From: Pseudomonadota bacterium | GTDB taxonomy: Bacteria > Pseudomonadota > Alphaproteobacteria > Sphingomonadales > Sphingomonadaceae | Direction of reading: 5' to 3' | DNA: 64,000 bases | Assembly: GCA_023389105.1 (NCBI GenBank) | Contig: JAEWEY010000002.1 | Coordinates: forward strand, 62,001-126,000 | Part shown: positions 35,607 to 43,663 of the stretch, one piece after another | How positions within the stretch are numbered: position 1 is the first letter of the stretch | Layout: the number at the start of each line of letters is the position of its first letter | Notes under the pieces: generated by a model | What the model was told of the DNA's origin: nothing | Seen by the model: the letters and a program-made list of their open reading frames with translations, nothing else | The model's database searches: none | Program-made: the position numbers and the translations under genes

Positions 35607-36547
35607 TGGATATGAAAGAAAAGATGCCGATCACGCCCACGACGCCGGTGCCGACGCCATCGGCGGCCATCGCCGCGGAAGCCAAGGAGGATCGCACGAC
35701 GGAACTCGGCGAATTGCCCGAGCCCGCGCCGGCGCTAGACCATGTGCAGCCGTCTGTGACCGCGCCGCCGGAAGCGCCTGACGCCGGCCGCGAGGCCAAG
35801 ATGTCCGCGCGCGACGTCAGCGTCTTCTATGGTGAGAAGCGGGCGCTCAAGGACATATCGATCAACATCTACGACGACCGCGTCACCGCCTTCATCGGGC
35901 CGTCAGGCTGCGGCAAGTCGACGTTTCTGCGCTGCCTCAACCGGATGAACGACACCATCGCGGCGGCGCGCGTGACGGGCGACATCGAGCTTGACGGCGA
36001 GAACATCAACAGCCCGGCGATGGATGTCGTCCAGCTGCGCGCCCGGGTCGGCATGGTGTTCCAGAAACCCAACCCTTTCCCGAAGTCGATCTTCGAGAAT
36101 GTTGCCTACGGCCCGCGCATCCACGGCCTTTCTACCTCCAAGTCGGAGCTGGAAGGCATTGTCGAGCGATCCCTGAAGCGCGCGGGGCTGTGGGACGAGG
36201 TGAAGGATCGTCTCGGCGAAAGCGGCACTGCCCTGTCGGGCGGTCAGCAGCAGCGTCTCTGCATCGCGCGCGCCATTGCGGTCGATCCCGAAGTCATCCT
36301 GATGGACGAGCCCTGCTCGGCGCTCGACCCCATCGCGACCGCCAAGATCGAGGAGCTGATCCACGAGCTGCGCGGCCGCTACGCCATCGCGATCGTCACC
36401 CACAACATGCAGCAGGCCGCGCGCGTGTCGCAGCGGACTGCCTTCTTCCACCTCGGTGAGCTGGTTGAATACGGGAAGACCTCGGAAATCTTCACCAACC
36501 CGCGTCAGCAGCGCACCACCGACTACATCACCGGCCGGTACGGCTGA
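35606..36547 (+). CDS. pstB: Phosphate ABC transporter ATP-binding protein PstB
   Basis: This 313-residue ATPase has Walker A 'GPSGCGKST', the Q-loop 'VFQKPNPFPKSIFENVAYGPR' typical of PstB, signature 'LSGGQQQRLCIARAIA', Walker B 'VILMDEPCSALDP' and the switch His in 'VTHNMQQA'. The first 60-65 residues are a Pro/Ala/Glu-rich extension not found in the usual 250-260-residue PstB. A start closer to the core (around 35801, 'MSARDVSVFYG') is possible. The ATG at 35606 overlaps the pstA stop, which favours the long form. Confidence 0.94.
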   Translation: MDMKEKMPITPTTPVPTPSAAIAAEAKEDRTTELGELPEPAPALDHVQPSVTAPPEAPDAGREAKMSARDVSVFYGEKRALKDISINIYDDRVTAFIGPSGCGKSTFLRCLNRMNDTIAAARVTGDIELDGENINSPAMDVVQLRARVGMVFQKPNPFPKSIFENVAYGPRIHGLSTSKSELEGIVERSLKRAGLWDEVKDRLGESGTALSGGQQQRLCIARAIAVDPEVILMDEPCSALDPIATAKIEELIHELRGRYAIAIVTHNMQQAARVSQRTAFFHLGELVEYGKTSEIFTNPRQQRTTDYITGRYG

Positions 36548-36558
36548 TCGGAGCAGAT

Positions 36559-37245
36559 ATGCAGCAAGCCAGCGGACATACGCTCAAGGCCTTCGACGAA
36601 GATATCGAACGGCTCCGCGCCCTTATCAGCCAGATGGGCGGCCTCGCCGAACATGCGATCGGGGAAGCGATGCGCTGCCTCGTCCAGCGCGACGTCGAAG
36701 GCGCGCAGAAAGTCATCGCCGACGACAAGAAGCTCGACGCGCTGGAAGTCGAGACCGAGCGGCGGGCGGTCCAATTGATCGCGCTCCGAGCACCAATGGC
36801 CGGCGACCTTCGCGATGTCGTCGCCGCGCTCAAGATCTCCGGCGTGGTCGAGCGGATCGGCGACTACGCCAAGAACATCTCGAAGCGTGTGCCGATGCTG
36901 GAGCATGCGGGGAAGATCGAGCCGCTGTCGCTCCTGCCGGAAATGGCCCGCATCGCGACCGCCATGGTTCATGATGTTCTCGATGCGTTCGTGGAGCGCG
37001 ATGCCGAAGCGGCGCTGCGGGTGTGCGAACGCGACAGCGCGGTGGACGATTTCTATGATTCGATCTTCCGCACCCTGCTCACGCATATGATGGAGAATCC
37101 GCACACCATCGGCCAATCGGCACACCTGCTGTTCGTAGCCAAGAACCTGGAGCGGGTCGGCGATCACGCGACCAACATTGCGGAGATGGTCTATTATGCT
37201 GCGACCGGCCGCCACATGGCCGACCGCCCGGGCAAGTCGAAATAG
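36559..37245 (+). CDS. phoU: Phosphate signalling complex protein PhoU
   Basis: This 228-residue two-repeat helical protein has PhoU motif blocks 'ADDKKLDALEVETERRAVQLIALRAP' and 'RIGDYAKNISKR' in the first repeat, and 'VAKNLERVGDHATNIAEMVYY' in the second. The acidic metal-binding motifs (D-x3-D-type) are intact. It links Pst transport state to the PhoR kinase. It begins 11 bases after pstB, with a GGAGC site. Confidence 0.95.
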   Translation: MQQASGHTLKAFDEDIERLRALISQMGGLAEHAIGEAMRCLVQRDVEGAQKVIADDKKLDALEVETERRAVQLIALRAPMAGDLRDVVAALKISGVVERIGDYAKNISKRVPMLEHAGKIEPLSLLPEMARIATAMVHDVLDAFVERDAEAALRVCERDSAVDDFYDSIFRTLLTHMMENPHTIGQSAHLLFVAKNLERVGDHATNIAEMVYYAATGRHMADRPGKSK

Positions 37246-37247
37246 CC

Positions 37248-37940
37248 ATGGCCAACGCCCGCCTCCTGCTGGTTGAGGACGACCGCGCGCTGGCCGATCT
37301 GGTGACCTTCCACTTCGAGCGGTCGGGTTACGACGTGACCCGCACCGGCGACGGCGAGGAGGCGCTGATCCTGGTCGATGAGGTCAAGCCGGACGTCATC
37401 CTGCTCGACTGGATGATCGAAGGGATCAGCGGCATCGAGGTCTGTCGCCGACTTCGGCGCCGATCCACTACGGCGAATGTGCCGATCATGCTGCTCACCG
37501 CCCGCGGCGAAGAAAGCGACCGCATCCGCGGGTTCGAGACCGGGGCCGACGACTATGTCACCAAACCATTCAGCCCGCGCGAACTGGTCGCGCGGGTGGG
37601 AGCCGTCATGCGCCGCGTCCGGCCGGCACTGGCAGGCGAGCGCCTGGCTTATGCGGATATCGAAATGGACACCGCCGCCCATCGCGTGCGCCGCGGCGGC
37701 GAGCCGATCAATCTCGGCCCGACCGAATTCCGACTGCTCCGCCACTTTCTGGAGCACCCTGGCCGCGTCTTCTCGCGCGAGCGTCTACTCGACGCAGTAT
37801 GGAGCCACGACCCGGACATCGACGTGCGCACGGTCGACGTCCACGTCCGGCGCCTCCGCCAGGCCATCAACGCCGGCGATCGCCCGGACTTGATCCGGAC
37901 CGTGCGCTCCGCAGGTTACTCGCTCGATCAGGAAGCCTGA
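37248..37940 (+). CDS. phoB: Phosphate regulon response regulator PhoB
   Basis: This 230-residue OmpR-class regulator has a receiver domain with phospho-acceptor Asp54 in 'ILLDWMIEG' and Lys in 'YVTKPF', and a winged-helix DNA-binding domain (about 130-230) with 'LLRHFLEHPGRVFSRERLLDAVWSHDPDIDVRTVDVHVRRLR'. It lies two bases after phoU in the pst operon. PhoR is not adjacent; it lies about 6.5 kb away. Confidence 0.95.
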   Translation: MANARLLLVEDDRALADLVTFHFERSGYDVTRTGDGEEALILVDEVKPDVILLDWMIEGISGIEVCRRLRRRSTTANVPIMLLTARGEESDRIRGFETGADDYVTKPFSPRELVARVGAVMRRVRPALAGERLAYADIEMDTAAHRVRRGGEPINLGPTEFRLLRHFLEHPGRVFSRERLLDAVWSHDPDIDVRTVDVHVRRLRQAINAGDRPDLIRTVRSAGYSLDQEA

Positions 37941-38001
37941 CAGGCCTGTTGCTCCTGCCGTTTCGGCAGACTAAGCCGACCCGCCACTCAAAGGGGGTCG
38001 G

Positions 38002-38643
38002 ATGTTCGGCTGGTTCCAGCGCTTGTTGCCCCAAAAGGGTGATTTCTTCGGCTTGTTCGAAGCCCATGCGGCGACTCTCGTCGGGGCGGCAGACGCTCTG
38101 CTCAGTCTGTCCAAGGACGATGTCTCGACGGGCGAGATGCTCAAGGTCATTCGCGACCGTGAGCATGATGCCGACGACATCATCCGTCGCGTCCTTACCG
38201 AAGTCCGCAAGACCTTCCTGACGCCGTTCGATCGCGGGGCGATCACTTCGCTGATCGGCGCAATGGACGACACGATCGACGAGATGCTCGCCTCCGCTCG
38301 CGCCATCGATCTCTACGAGCTCAAGGAATTGCGGCCGGAGATGAAGGAAATCGTGCAGCTGATCCACGAGGCAGCGTCGGTGCTCGCCGAAGCTGTACCG
38401 CTGCTCCGCAACGTCGGTGCCAACGGCGCTCGGCTTCATGAATTGACCGGACGGCTTGTCAGCCTCGAGGGGCGCGCGGACGAAACCCATGCTCTCGGGT
38501 TGAAGACGGCATTTCAAAACGCGCCAGCCAATCCGCTGCAATTCGCGGTCGCTCGCGAAGTGTTCAAGAACCTCGAGCGGGTGATGGACGCCTTCGAGGA
38601 TGTAGCCAACGAAATCGACGGCATCGTCATAGACCACGCCTGA
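38002..38643 (+). CDS. DUF47 family PhoU-like protein, Pit accessory
   Basis: This 213-residue helical protein of the DUF47 (YkaA/TIGR00153) family is structurally related to PhoU: 'HDADDIIRRVLTEVRKTFLTPFDRGAITSLIGAMDDTIDEM' carries the acidic metal-binding helices. Genes of this type are nearly always paired with Pit phosphate transporters. Its stop overlaps the start of the Pit gene (TGATG). A CTGCCG/CGGCAG hairpin at 37955-37969 lies between phoB and this gene, without a T-run. Confidence 0.9.
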   Translation: MFGWFQRLLPQKGDFFGLFEAHAATLVGAADALLSLSKDDVSTGEMLKVIRDREHDADDIIRRVLTEVRKTFLTPFDRGAITSLIGAMDDTIDEMLASARAIDLYELKELRPEMKEIVQLIHEAASVLAEAVPLLRNVGANGARLHELTGRLVSLEGRADETHALGLKTAFQNAPANPLQFAVAREVFKNLERVMDAFEDVANEIDGIVIDHA

Positions 38644-39656
38644 TGCACGAGCTGGCATTCCCGCTGCTGGTCGGCCTGATTATCGTCGCGCTGGCGTTCG
38701 ATTTCCTGAACGGCCTTCACGACGCTGCAAACTCAATTGCCACGGTGGTGGGAACGCGGCTCCTCAGCCCGGCTGCTGCCGTGGCCTTTGCGGCCTTCTT
38801 CAATTTCGGCGCCTACTTTCTCGCGTTGCAATGGCCGCAACTACACAAGGTCGCCGACACCATCGGCAAAGGGATCATCGACAAGGATCTCGTGACGCCC
38901 GCGGTGGTGTTCGGGGCCCTCGTCGGCGCGATGTTCTGGAACGTCGTCACCTGGCTGAAGGGCATTCCGTCATCGTCCAGTCACGCCCTTGTTGGCGGGC
39001 TGGTTGGCGCCGGCGTGGCACACGCCGGAATGACGGGCATCCAATGGACGGGCCTCAACAAGACCCTCATCGCCATCGTGCTGTCGCCAACCTTGGGCCT
39101 GCTCCTGACGATGGCGATCATGCTGGTGACGAGCTGGCTCGGCGTTCGCGCCACCGCGAGGGGTTCCGAGCGCACTTTCCGCGGCCTGCACCTGGTATCG
39201 GCGGGCGCGTACTCGCTCGGCCATGGTCTCAATGACGCCCAGAAGACCATGGGCATTATCAGCGTGCTCTTGTACTCGACCGGTTATCTGAACGGCGAAT
39301 TCCACGTGCCCCATTGGGTCGCGCTGAGCTGTTACATCGCGATCGGGCTCGGCACGTTGACCGGCGGCTGGCGGATCATCGAGACGATGGGCAGCCGGAT
39401 CACCAAGCTCAACCAGCATCAGGGATTCAGCGCCTCGCTCGGCGGGTCGGCGATGCTCTTCACCGCCTCCTATTACGGCATTCCCGTGTCCACGACCCAC
39501 ACCATCACCGGCTGTGTGATCGGCGCCGGCGCAGCGCGACGTGCATCGGCGGTGCGGTGGGGTGTGGCGCGCAGCGTGATGATCGCTTGGCTGATCACCA
39601 TCCCGGCCTCGGCCGCCGTGGGTGCACTGTTCTATTTCTTGACCACGCTTTTTTAG
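38643..39656 (+). CDS. pit: Inorganic phosphate transporter, Pit family
   Basis: This 337-residue inner-membrane protein has ten or so helices and the two inverted repeats of the PiT family. The first carries 'DFLNGLHDAANSIATVVGTRLL' and the second 'AYSLGHGLNDAQKTMGII', each with the conserved Asn-Asp/Asp-Ala motif. It is a low-affinity phosphate (metal-phosphate) symporter. Translation is coupled with the DUF47 gene upstream. Confidence 0.94.
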   Translation: MHELAFPLLVGLIIVALAFDFLNGLHDAANSIATVVGTRLLSPAAAVAFAAFFNFGAYFLALQWPQLHKVADTIGKGIIDKDLVTPAVVFGALVGAMFWNVVTWLKGIPSSSSHALVGGLVGAGVAHAGMTGIQWTGLNKTLIAIVLSPTLGLLLTMAIMLVTSWLGVRATARGSERTFRGLHLVSAGAYSLGHGLNDAQKTMGIISVLLYSTGYLNGEFHVPHWVALSCYIAIGLGTLTGGWRIIETMGSRITKLNQHQGFSASLGGSAMLFTASYYGIPVSTTHTITGCVIGAGAARRASAVRWGVARSVMIAWLITIPASAAVGALFYFLTTLF

Positions 39657-39666
39657 AGCGCTGGGC

Positions 39667-39695
39667 CCGTCAAAAAACTGCAATAGCAGATTCAC
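39667..39695 (+). promoter_or_regulatory. PHO-box-like element upstream of the TonB-dependent receptor
   Basis: CCGTCAA-AAAA-CTGCAAT-AGCA-GATTCAC: three heptamers at 11-base pitch (39667, 39678, 39689). The first 18 bases match the pstS element with two substitutions. A further CCGTCAC lies at 39712. The element is 94 bases before the receptor ATG and 11 bases after the pit stop. Confidence 0.65.
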
Positions 39696-39788
39696 CGAAC
39701 TGATCGGCGACCCGTCACAAGCCTGACCCGCCGCGCTCCTAGACCGCCCTCATCCGGCCCGGAGCGGGCCTGGGGGAAAGGTTTAATC

Positions 39789-42581
39789 ATGAAGATTCGT
39801 TCGCAGGACGCGGTTGCCGCGGCTCCTCTCTCAACCCGCAATTCCGCGCGCGCGGCTCGCTTGGTCGTCACCGGTGCGCTGCTGGCGTCGTCGGCTTCGA
39901 TCGCCCTCGCGCAGGCGGTCGTCCCCGGTTCGACCAACAACCCGCAGCAGGAGCAGACGACCAGCAATTCGCCCGCGACGCCGTCGCCGCTCCCGCCTGC
40001 GCCGCAGGCCGATGACGTGGCGCAACCGGCGACAGGCTCCACGGTTATCGAGAACTCGCCGCGCGCGCCGCAAGACGACACCGGCCTTCAGGCGATCGTC
40101 GTCACCGCGACGAAGCGCGAAACCAACCTGCAGCGCACGCCGATCGCGATCAGCGTCGCCAACACGCAGGCGCTGACCGATCGGCACGCCTCCAGCCTGC
40201 TGGACCTTGGCGACGGTTCGATCCCGAGCCTTCGCGTCGCGACGTTCGAGGCGCGCCAGTCGGCGCTTACCGTCGGCATCCGCGGCATCGTCCCATTCGA
40301 CGCCAACCAGACCGCCCGCGACCAGGGCGTCGGCGTCTACGTCGACGGCATTTATCTCGGCCGGCAGCAGGGACTGAACGCCGCACTGCTCGACATCGAC
40401 CGCATCGAAGTTCTGCGTGGACCACAAGGCACGCTGTTCGGCCGCAACACCGAGGGCGGCGCGGTCAGCATCATCACCAAGGCGCCGACCGGTGTCTTCG
40501 GTGTCCGCGGCACGGTCGGCATCGGCAATTACGGCTCGCGCGAAGGATCGCTTCACGTCGACCTGCCGGCCTTCGCCAATATCGCGGTGAAGTTCGACGC
40601 CGTCTATGATCACCAGGGCGCGACGGTGAAGAACCCGCTCGCGGGTCAGAAGGGGTGGAACTTCCACGACACCGTTGGCGGCCGCGTTGCGGCGCGCTGG
40701 ACACCTGTCGACGGCCTGACCGTCGACCTGTCCTACGACCAGGCGAAGAACGAGAACACGCCGAACTACAGCCAGCTGATCAACTACAACCCGAACGGCT
40801 ACCGCGTGGGAACCTACGGCGGCGCTAACGGCACGACGCTGGTCTACAATGGCCAGCCGTGCAACGTGACCGTCGGCGGCGTCACCACCAATCCGTGCAT
40901 CCGGCCGCTCTCGCCCATCGTTCAGGTCACGGGCGGCGATCGCCAGAAGACTGCCGAGATTGGCGTCCCGCAGCAGCCGAGCGTCGATCGCACCAACGGC
41001 TTCGCCGGCACCATCAAGTACAAGATTTCGCCGGCGCTCGAGCTGCGGTCGATCACCGGTTACCGCCAGGTCGGCGTGCACCAGTGGGATAACAGCGGCG
41101 GGCCGCATCGCACCGTGTTCGCGCCCAACACCGGGTTCAGCCGCTATTCGCTGTCGGAGCTTTACCAGCACCAGTTCAGCCAGGAATTCCAGGCGGTCGG
41201 CAGCGTGAAGTCGCTCGATTACGTCGTTGGCGCTTACTACTTCTGGGAAAAGGTCACCGAGCTTGCCGCGACCCCCACGACCAACACGTGGAACGCGACC
41301 GGCACCGGCTACACGATCAACAACGCGCTCCTCTGGAACCGCGAGAATTGGGTGCTTCAGCGTGACAGCCACGCCAAGGCCAAGAGCTACGGCGTGTTCG
41401 GCCAGGCGACCTGGACCCCCGCCGGCTTCAATATCTTCCACCTGACCGCCGGGGCGCGGTACACGAAGGACAAGCGCGACGGCGTGCTCGACGTCGTGGG
41501 CGGCCGCACAACCAACTTCCTGTTCAACTACGATCGGGATCGCGTCGACCCGATGGTGGTGGCGGCAATCGATGCTACGCCCGACATGCATTTCTACGCG
41601 AAGTACGCGACGGGCTTCCGTGCCGGCGGCGCCAACTCGCGCTCGGCAACCTTCACCGCCTTCGGTCCGGAAACGGTGCAAAGCTTCGAGGTCGGGTCGA
41701 AGATGGACTTCCTCGATCACCGCGCGCGGTTGAACCTTGCGGCTTATTACATGCGCCGGAAAGGCACGCAGACGGACTTCGACAATGTCGATACCGATCC
41801 GCGCAGCCCGACCTTCAATGCGCATACCGAGGAAACTCGCAACGCTCCGGGCGTGTCGAAGATCAAGGGTATCGAGGCGGACTTCACTATCCGTCCGGCC
41901 CGCTTCCTGACGCTTGGTGCATCCTATGCGTATACCGACATCAAGGTGCCGCCGACGCCGAACCCGTTCTTGCCCGGCAATCCGCTGTTCCAGGTCTATA
42001 CGGTCTTCACGCCCAAGCACGCCGGGTCGGCCTATGCGGATCTCGAGTTCCCAACCTCGATCGGCGACAGCAAGCTGCGTTTCCACCTCGACGCCAATTA
42101 TGCGGGGCGGCAGTACAGCTTCCAGGCTGAACCAGTGAAGACCGACAAGAGCTTCATTGTGAATGGCCGCGTCGCGCTCGCCGACGTTTCCGTTAATGAC
42201 GGCGCAGCGCTGCTGACCTTCTCGCTCTGGTCGCGGAACCTGCTGAATGAAACGCACATCTATCGCCGGTCGGCAGCGAACTCGTCTCCAACGCAGGTAT
42301 TCTCCGGCGGCCTGCCGACCAATCAGTTGAACTACTCAGGCGTCCTGGGCGACTACGGCAACTTCAATCCGCCACGGACCTTCGGTGCTGAGCTTGCGTT
42401 CAAGATCGGCGCACGGCGCAGGATCGAACCTTATGTCGCGCCGCCGGCGCCGCCGCCAGTCCCGGCAACCGTAACCTGCGAAAGCGGCGCGGTAGCAACG
42501 GCGCCCGGCAACTGCCCGGCTCCGCCACCGCCTCCGGCGCCGCCGGCACCGACGGCACCGACGGCCGAACGCGGCAAGTAA
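39789..42581 (+). CDS. TonB-dependent outer-membrane receptor, probably phosphate-starvation regulated
   Basis: This 930-residue receptor has a signal peptide (cleaved after 'SIALAQA'), a Pro-rich segment, and a TonB-box-like 'LQAIVVTATKRE' near residue 100. The plug domain spans about 115-235 ('VDGIYLGRQQG', 'IEVLRGPQGTLFGRNTEGGAVSIITKAP'), followed by a 22-strand barrel to about residue 880 ('YAKYATGFRAGGANSR'). After the last strand comes an unusual 45-50-residue Pro/Ala tail with two Cys. The ligand is not inferable. Position after pst-pho-pit and the PHO-like element suggest import of a phosphorus-containing compound or a cofactor needed in phosphate stress. Confidence 0.93.
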   Translation: MKIRSQDAVAAAPLSTRNSARAARLVVTGALLASSASIALAQAVVPGSTNNPQQEQTTSNSPATPSPLPPAPQADDVAQPATGSTVIENSPRAPQDDTGLQAIVVTATKRETNLQRTPIAISVANTQALTDRHASSLLDLGDGSIPSLRVATFEARQSALTVGIRGIVPFDANQTARDQGVGVYVDGIYLGRQQGLNAALLDIDRIEVLRGPQGTLFGRNTEGGAVSIITKAPTGVFGVRGTVGIGNYGSREGSLHVDLPAFANIAVKFDAVYDHQGATVKNPLAGQKGWNFHDTVGGRVAARWTPVDGLTVDLSYDQAKNENTPNYSQLINYNPNGYRVGTYGGANGTTLVYNGQPCNVTVGGVTTNPCIRPLSPIVQVTGGDRQKTAEIGVPQQPSVDRTNGFAGTIKYKISPALELRSITGYRQVGVHQWDNSGGPHRTVFAPNTGFSRYSLSELYQHQFSQEFQAVGSVKSLDYVVGAYYFWEKVTELAATPTTNTWNATGTGYTINNALLWNRENWVLQRDSHAKAKSYGVFGQATWTPAGFNIFHLTAGARYTKDKRDGVLDVVGGRTTNFLFNYDRDRVDPMVVAAIDATPDMHFYAKYATGFRAGGANSRSATFTAFGPETVQSFEVGSKMDFLDHRARLNLAAYYMRRKGTQTDFDNVDTDPRSPTFNAHTEETRNAPGVSKIKGIEADFTIRPARFLTLGASYAYTDIKVPPTPNPFLPGNPLFQVYTVFTPKHAGSAYADLEFPTSIGDSKLRFHLDANYAGRQYSFQAEPVKTDKSFIVNGRVALADVSVNDGAALLTFSLWSRNLLNETHIYRRSAANSSPTQVFSGGLPTNQLNYSGVLGDYGNFNPPRTFGAELAFKIGARRRIEPYVAPPAPPPVPATVTCESGAVATAPGNCPAPPPPPAPPAPTAPTAERGK

Positions 42582-42599
42582 GTCTCTTTAGGTACGTGT

Positions 42600-42630
42600 A
42601 GGCCGCGCCAGGAAACTGGGGCGGCCTTTT
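42600..42630 (+). terminator. Rho-independent terminator after the TonB receptor
   Basis: AGGCCGC (42600-42606) pairs perfectly with GCGGCCT (42621-42627) around a 14-base loop, followed by TTTTC. It lies 18 bases after the receptor stop codon and separates the receptor transcript from the gene at 42783. Confidence 0.8.
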
Positions 42631-42706
42631 CATACTAAGCTTTTTCGTGGGCTGTTGCCGAATGGCAACTCACACACCGCCGTCAAGCAGAGCGTAAAGC
42701 AGAATT

Positions 42707-42724
42707 ATGACAGTCTGATGACAC
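42707..42724 (-). promoter_or_regulatory. Reverse-oriented classical PHO box
   Basis: On the minus strand the sequence reads GTGTCAT-CAGA-CTGTCAT: one exact and one six-of-seven match to the E. coli PHO heptamer at 11-base pitch. A further CTGCTTT heptamer follows at the next 11-base step (42702-42696). It lies 59 bases before the ATG of the gene at 42783 but points away from it. No minus-strand gene starts nearby. Confidence 0.5.
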
Positions 42725-42782
42725 GTTTGCACCTAATCGCAGTTAGGCATATCCCGTCTCTCGCACATCGATGGAGATGGTG

Positions 42783-43145
42783 ATGAAAGTTTTTCAAATC
42801 GCAGGGCTTTCCGCTGCTCTTGTGCTCGCCGCTCCGGCGACCGCGCAGCTCAATTCTATCAATGATCCGGCGCCAGGCTCGTCATCCCTGTTGAGCTCGA
42901 ACTATTCGGGCGCCGAACGTGAGATCCGCGCTGCGAATGTGTCGAAGTACGATCCCGCTCGGGCGATGAACTTGGGCGTCGCGCTGGCCAAGCAGGGTCG
43001 GCAAGAAGAGGCGGCCAAGCAGTTCAATCACGTGCTGATGGAAGCGGACGTGGAAATGGTCGTCGCCGACGGGAAGACAATTATGTCCCACGACCTGGCT
43101 CGCTACGCGCTGGCATCGCTCCGTAACGGCGTCCTCAGCCGTTAG
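42783..43145 (+). CDS. Small periplasmic hypothetical protein with TPR-like region
   Basis: This 120-residue protein has a clear signal peptide ('VFQIAGLSAALVLAAPATAQ'). The mature part contains 'DPARAMNLGVALAKQGRQEEAAKQFNHVLMEAD', which reads like one tetratricopeptide repeat. ATG 42783 is preferred over 42771 because GGAGATGG then serves as ribosome-binding site. A reversed PHO box lies upstream. Similar proteins are frequent in sphingomonads; the function is not known. Confidence 0.75.
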   Translation: MKVFQIAGLSAALVLAAPATAQLNSINDPAPGSSSLLSSNYSGAEREIRAANVSKYDPARAMNLGVALAKQGRQEEAAKQFNHVLMEADVEMVVADGKTIMSHDLARYALASLRNGVLSR

Positions 43146-43157
43146 TCGCTGGGCGCG

Positions 43158-43595
43158 CTAGATTAGCCGCGGCTGCTTGGCGATTGCAGTTTCGGACGCG
43201 ATGGCCAGATCGAAGCCACGGCGCTCGATGATCGTGCGTTGGTCATTGGTGGTCAGCATCACGCGGACGAGGTTCAGCGCGCCGCCCGCAGCGCGCTCGA
43301 CAGAGACCGTGGCGAAACAACCGTTCTTGCCGTCACCTAACCGGCCTGCCGCGAGCTTGGCAGCAGCGGCGGCGTCATCCTGCGCCACGCCTGCATCAAT
43401 CAGCAAGCGGGCAAGGCCGCGACCGTCCGGCAAATGCAATTTCAGTTCGAACTGGCCCGCTAGCTTCATCGGGGCATTCCCGACCTTCGCGGGGGCATTG
43501 AGAAACGTTGCCGTCTTGGCGGCCGCCGATGGCGACGCCATGCTCACGGCGAGCAGCGCCGCGGCGCCCGGCAGCAATCGTCCCAGACTGATCAT
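43158..43595 (-). CDS. Secreted hypothetical protein under a PHO-like element
   Basis: This 145-residue protein has a signal peptide (MISLGRLLPGAAALLAVSMASPSAAA). The mature domain is about 120 residues with a single Cys ('DGKNGCFATVSVER') and alternating hydrophobic beta-like segments; I recognise no family. Its start at 43595 lies 45 bases after a correctly oriented PHO-like element, placing it in the presumed Pho regulon. It converges on the small periplasmic protein gene. No good ribosome-binding site is visible before the ATG. Confidence 0.7.
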   Translation of the reverse strand: MISLGRLLPGAAALLAVSMASPSAAAKTATFLNAPAKVGNAPMKLAGQFELKLHLPDGRGLARLLIDAGVAQDDAAAAAKLAAGRLGDGKNGCFATVSVERAAGGALNLVRVMLTTNDQRTIIERRGFDLAIASETAIAKQPRLI

Positions 43596-43639
43596 GCGGC
43601 GGTCGTGGCGCGGGAATAGTTCACCCCGATGCCGGATCG

Positions 43640-43657
43640 ATTGCAGATTTGTGACGG
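43640..43657 (-). promoter_or_regulatory. PHO-box-like element upstream of the secreted protein at 43595
   Basis: On the minus strand: CCGTCAC-AAAT-CTGCAAT, then CCGGCAT at the next 11-base step (43635-43629). It is nearly identical to the pstS and TonB receptor elements and faces the minus-strand gene. It also lies immediately before the plus-strand DUF2490 start at 43664. Confidence 0.65.
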
Positions 43658-43663
43658 ACGGCT

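Noticed and set aside
37955..37969. CTGCCG-TTT-CGGCAG hairpin between phoB and the DUF47 gene as terminator
   Set aside because: No T-run follows and the stem is only six bases; it may fold, but I cannot call a terminator.
39831..42257. An 808-codon open frame antisense to the TonB receptor
   Set aside because: Arg/Val/Asp-rich translation without domains, explained by high-GC codon bias opposite a real gene.
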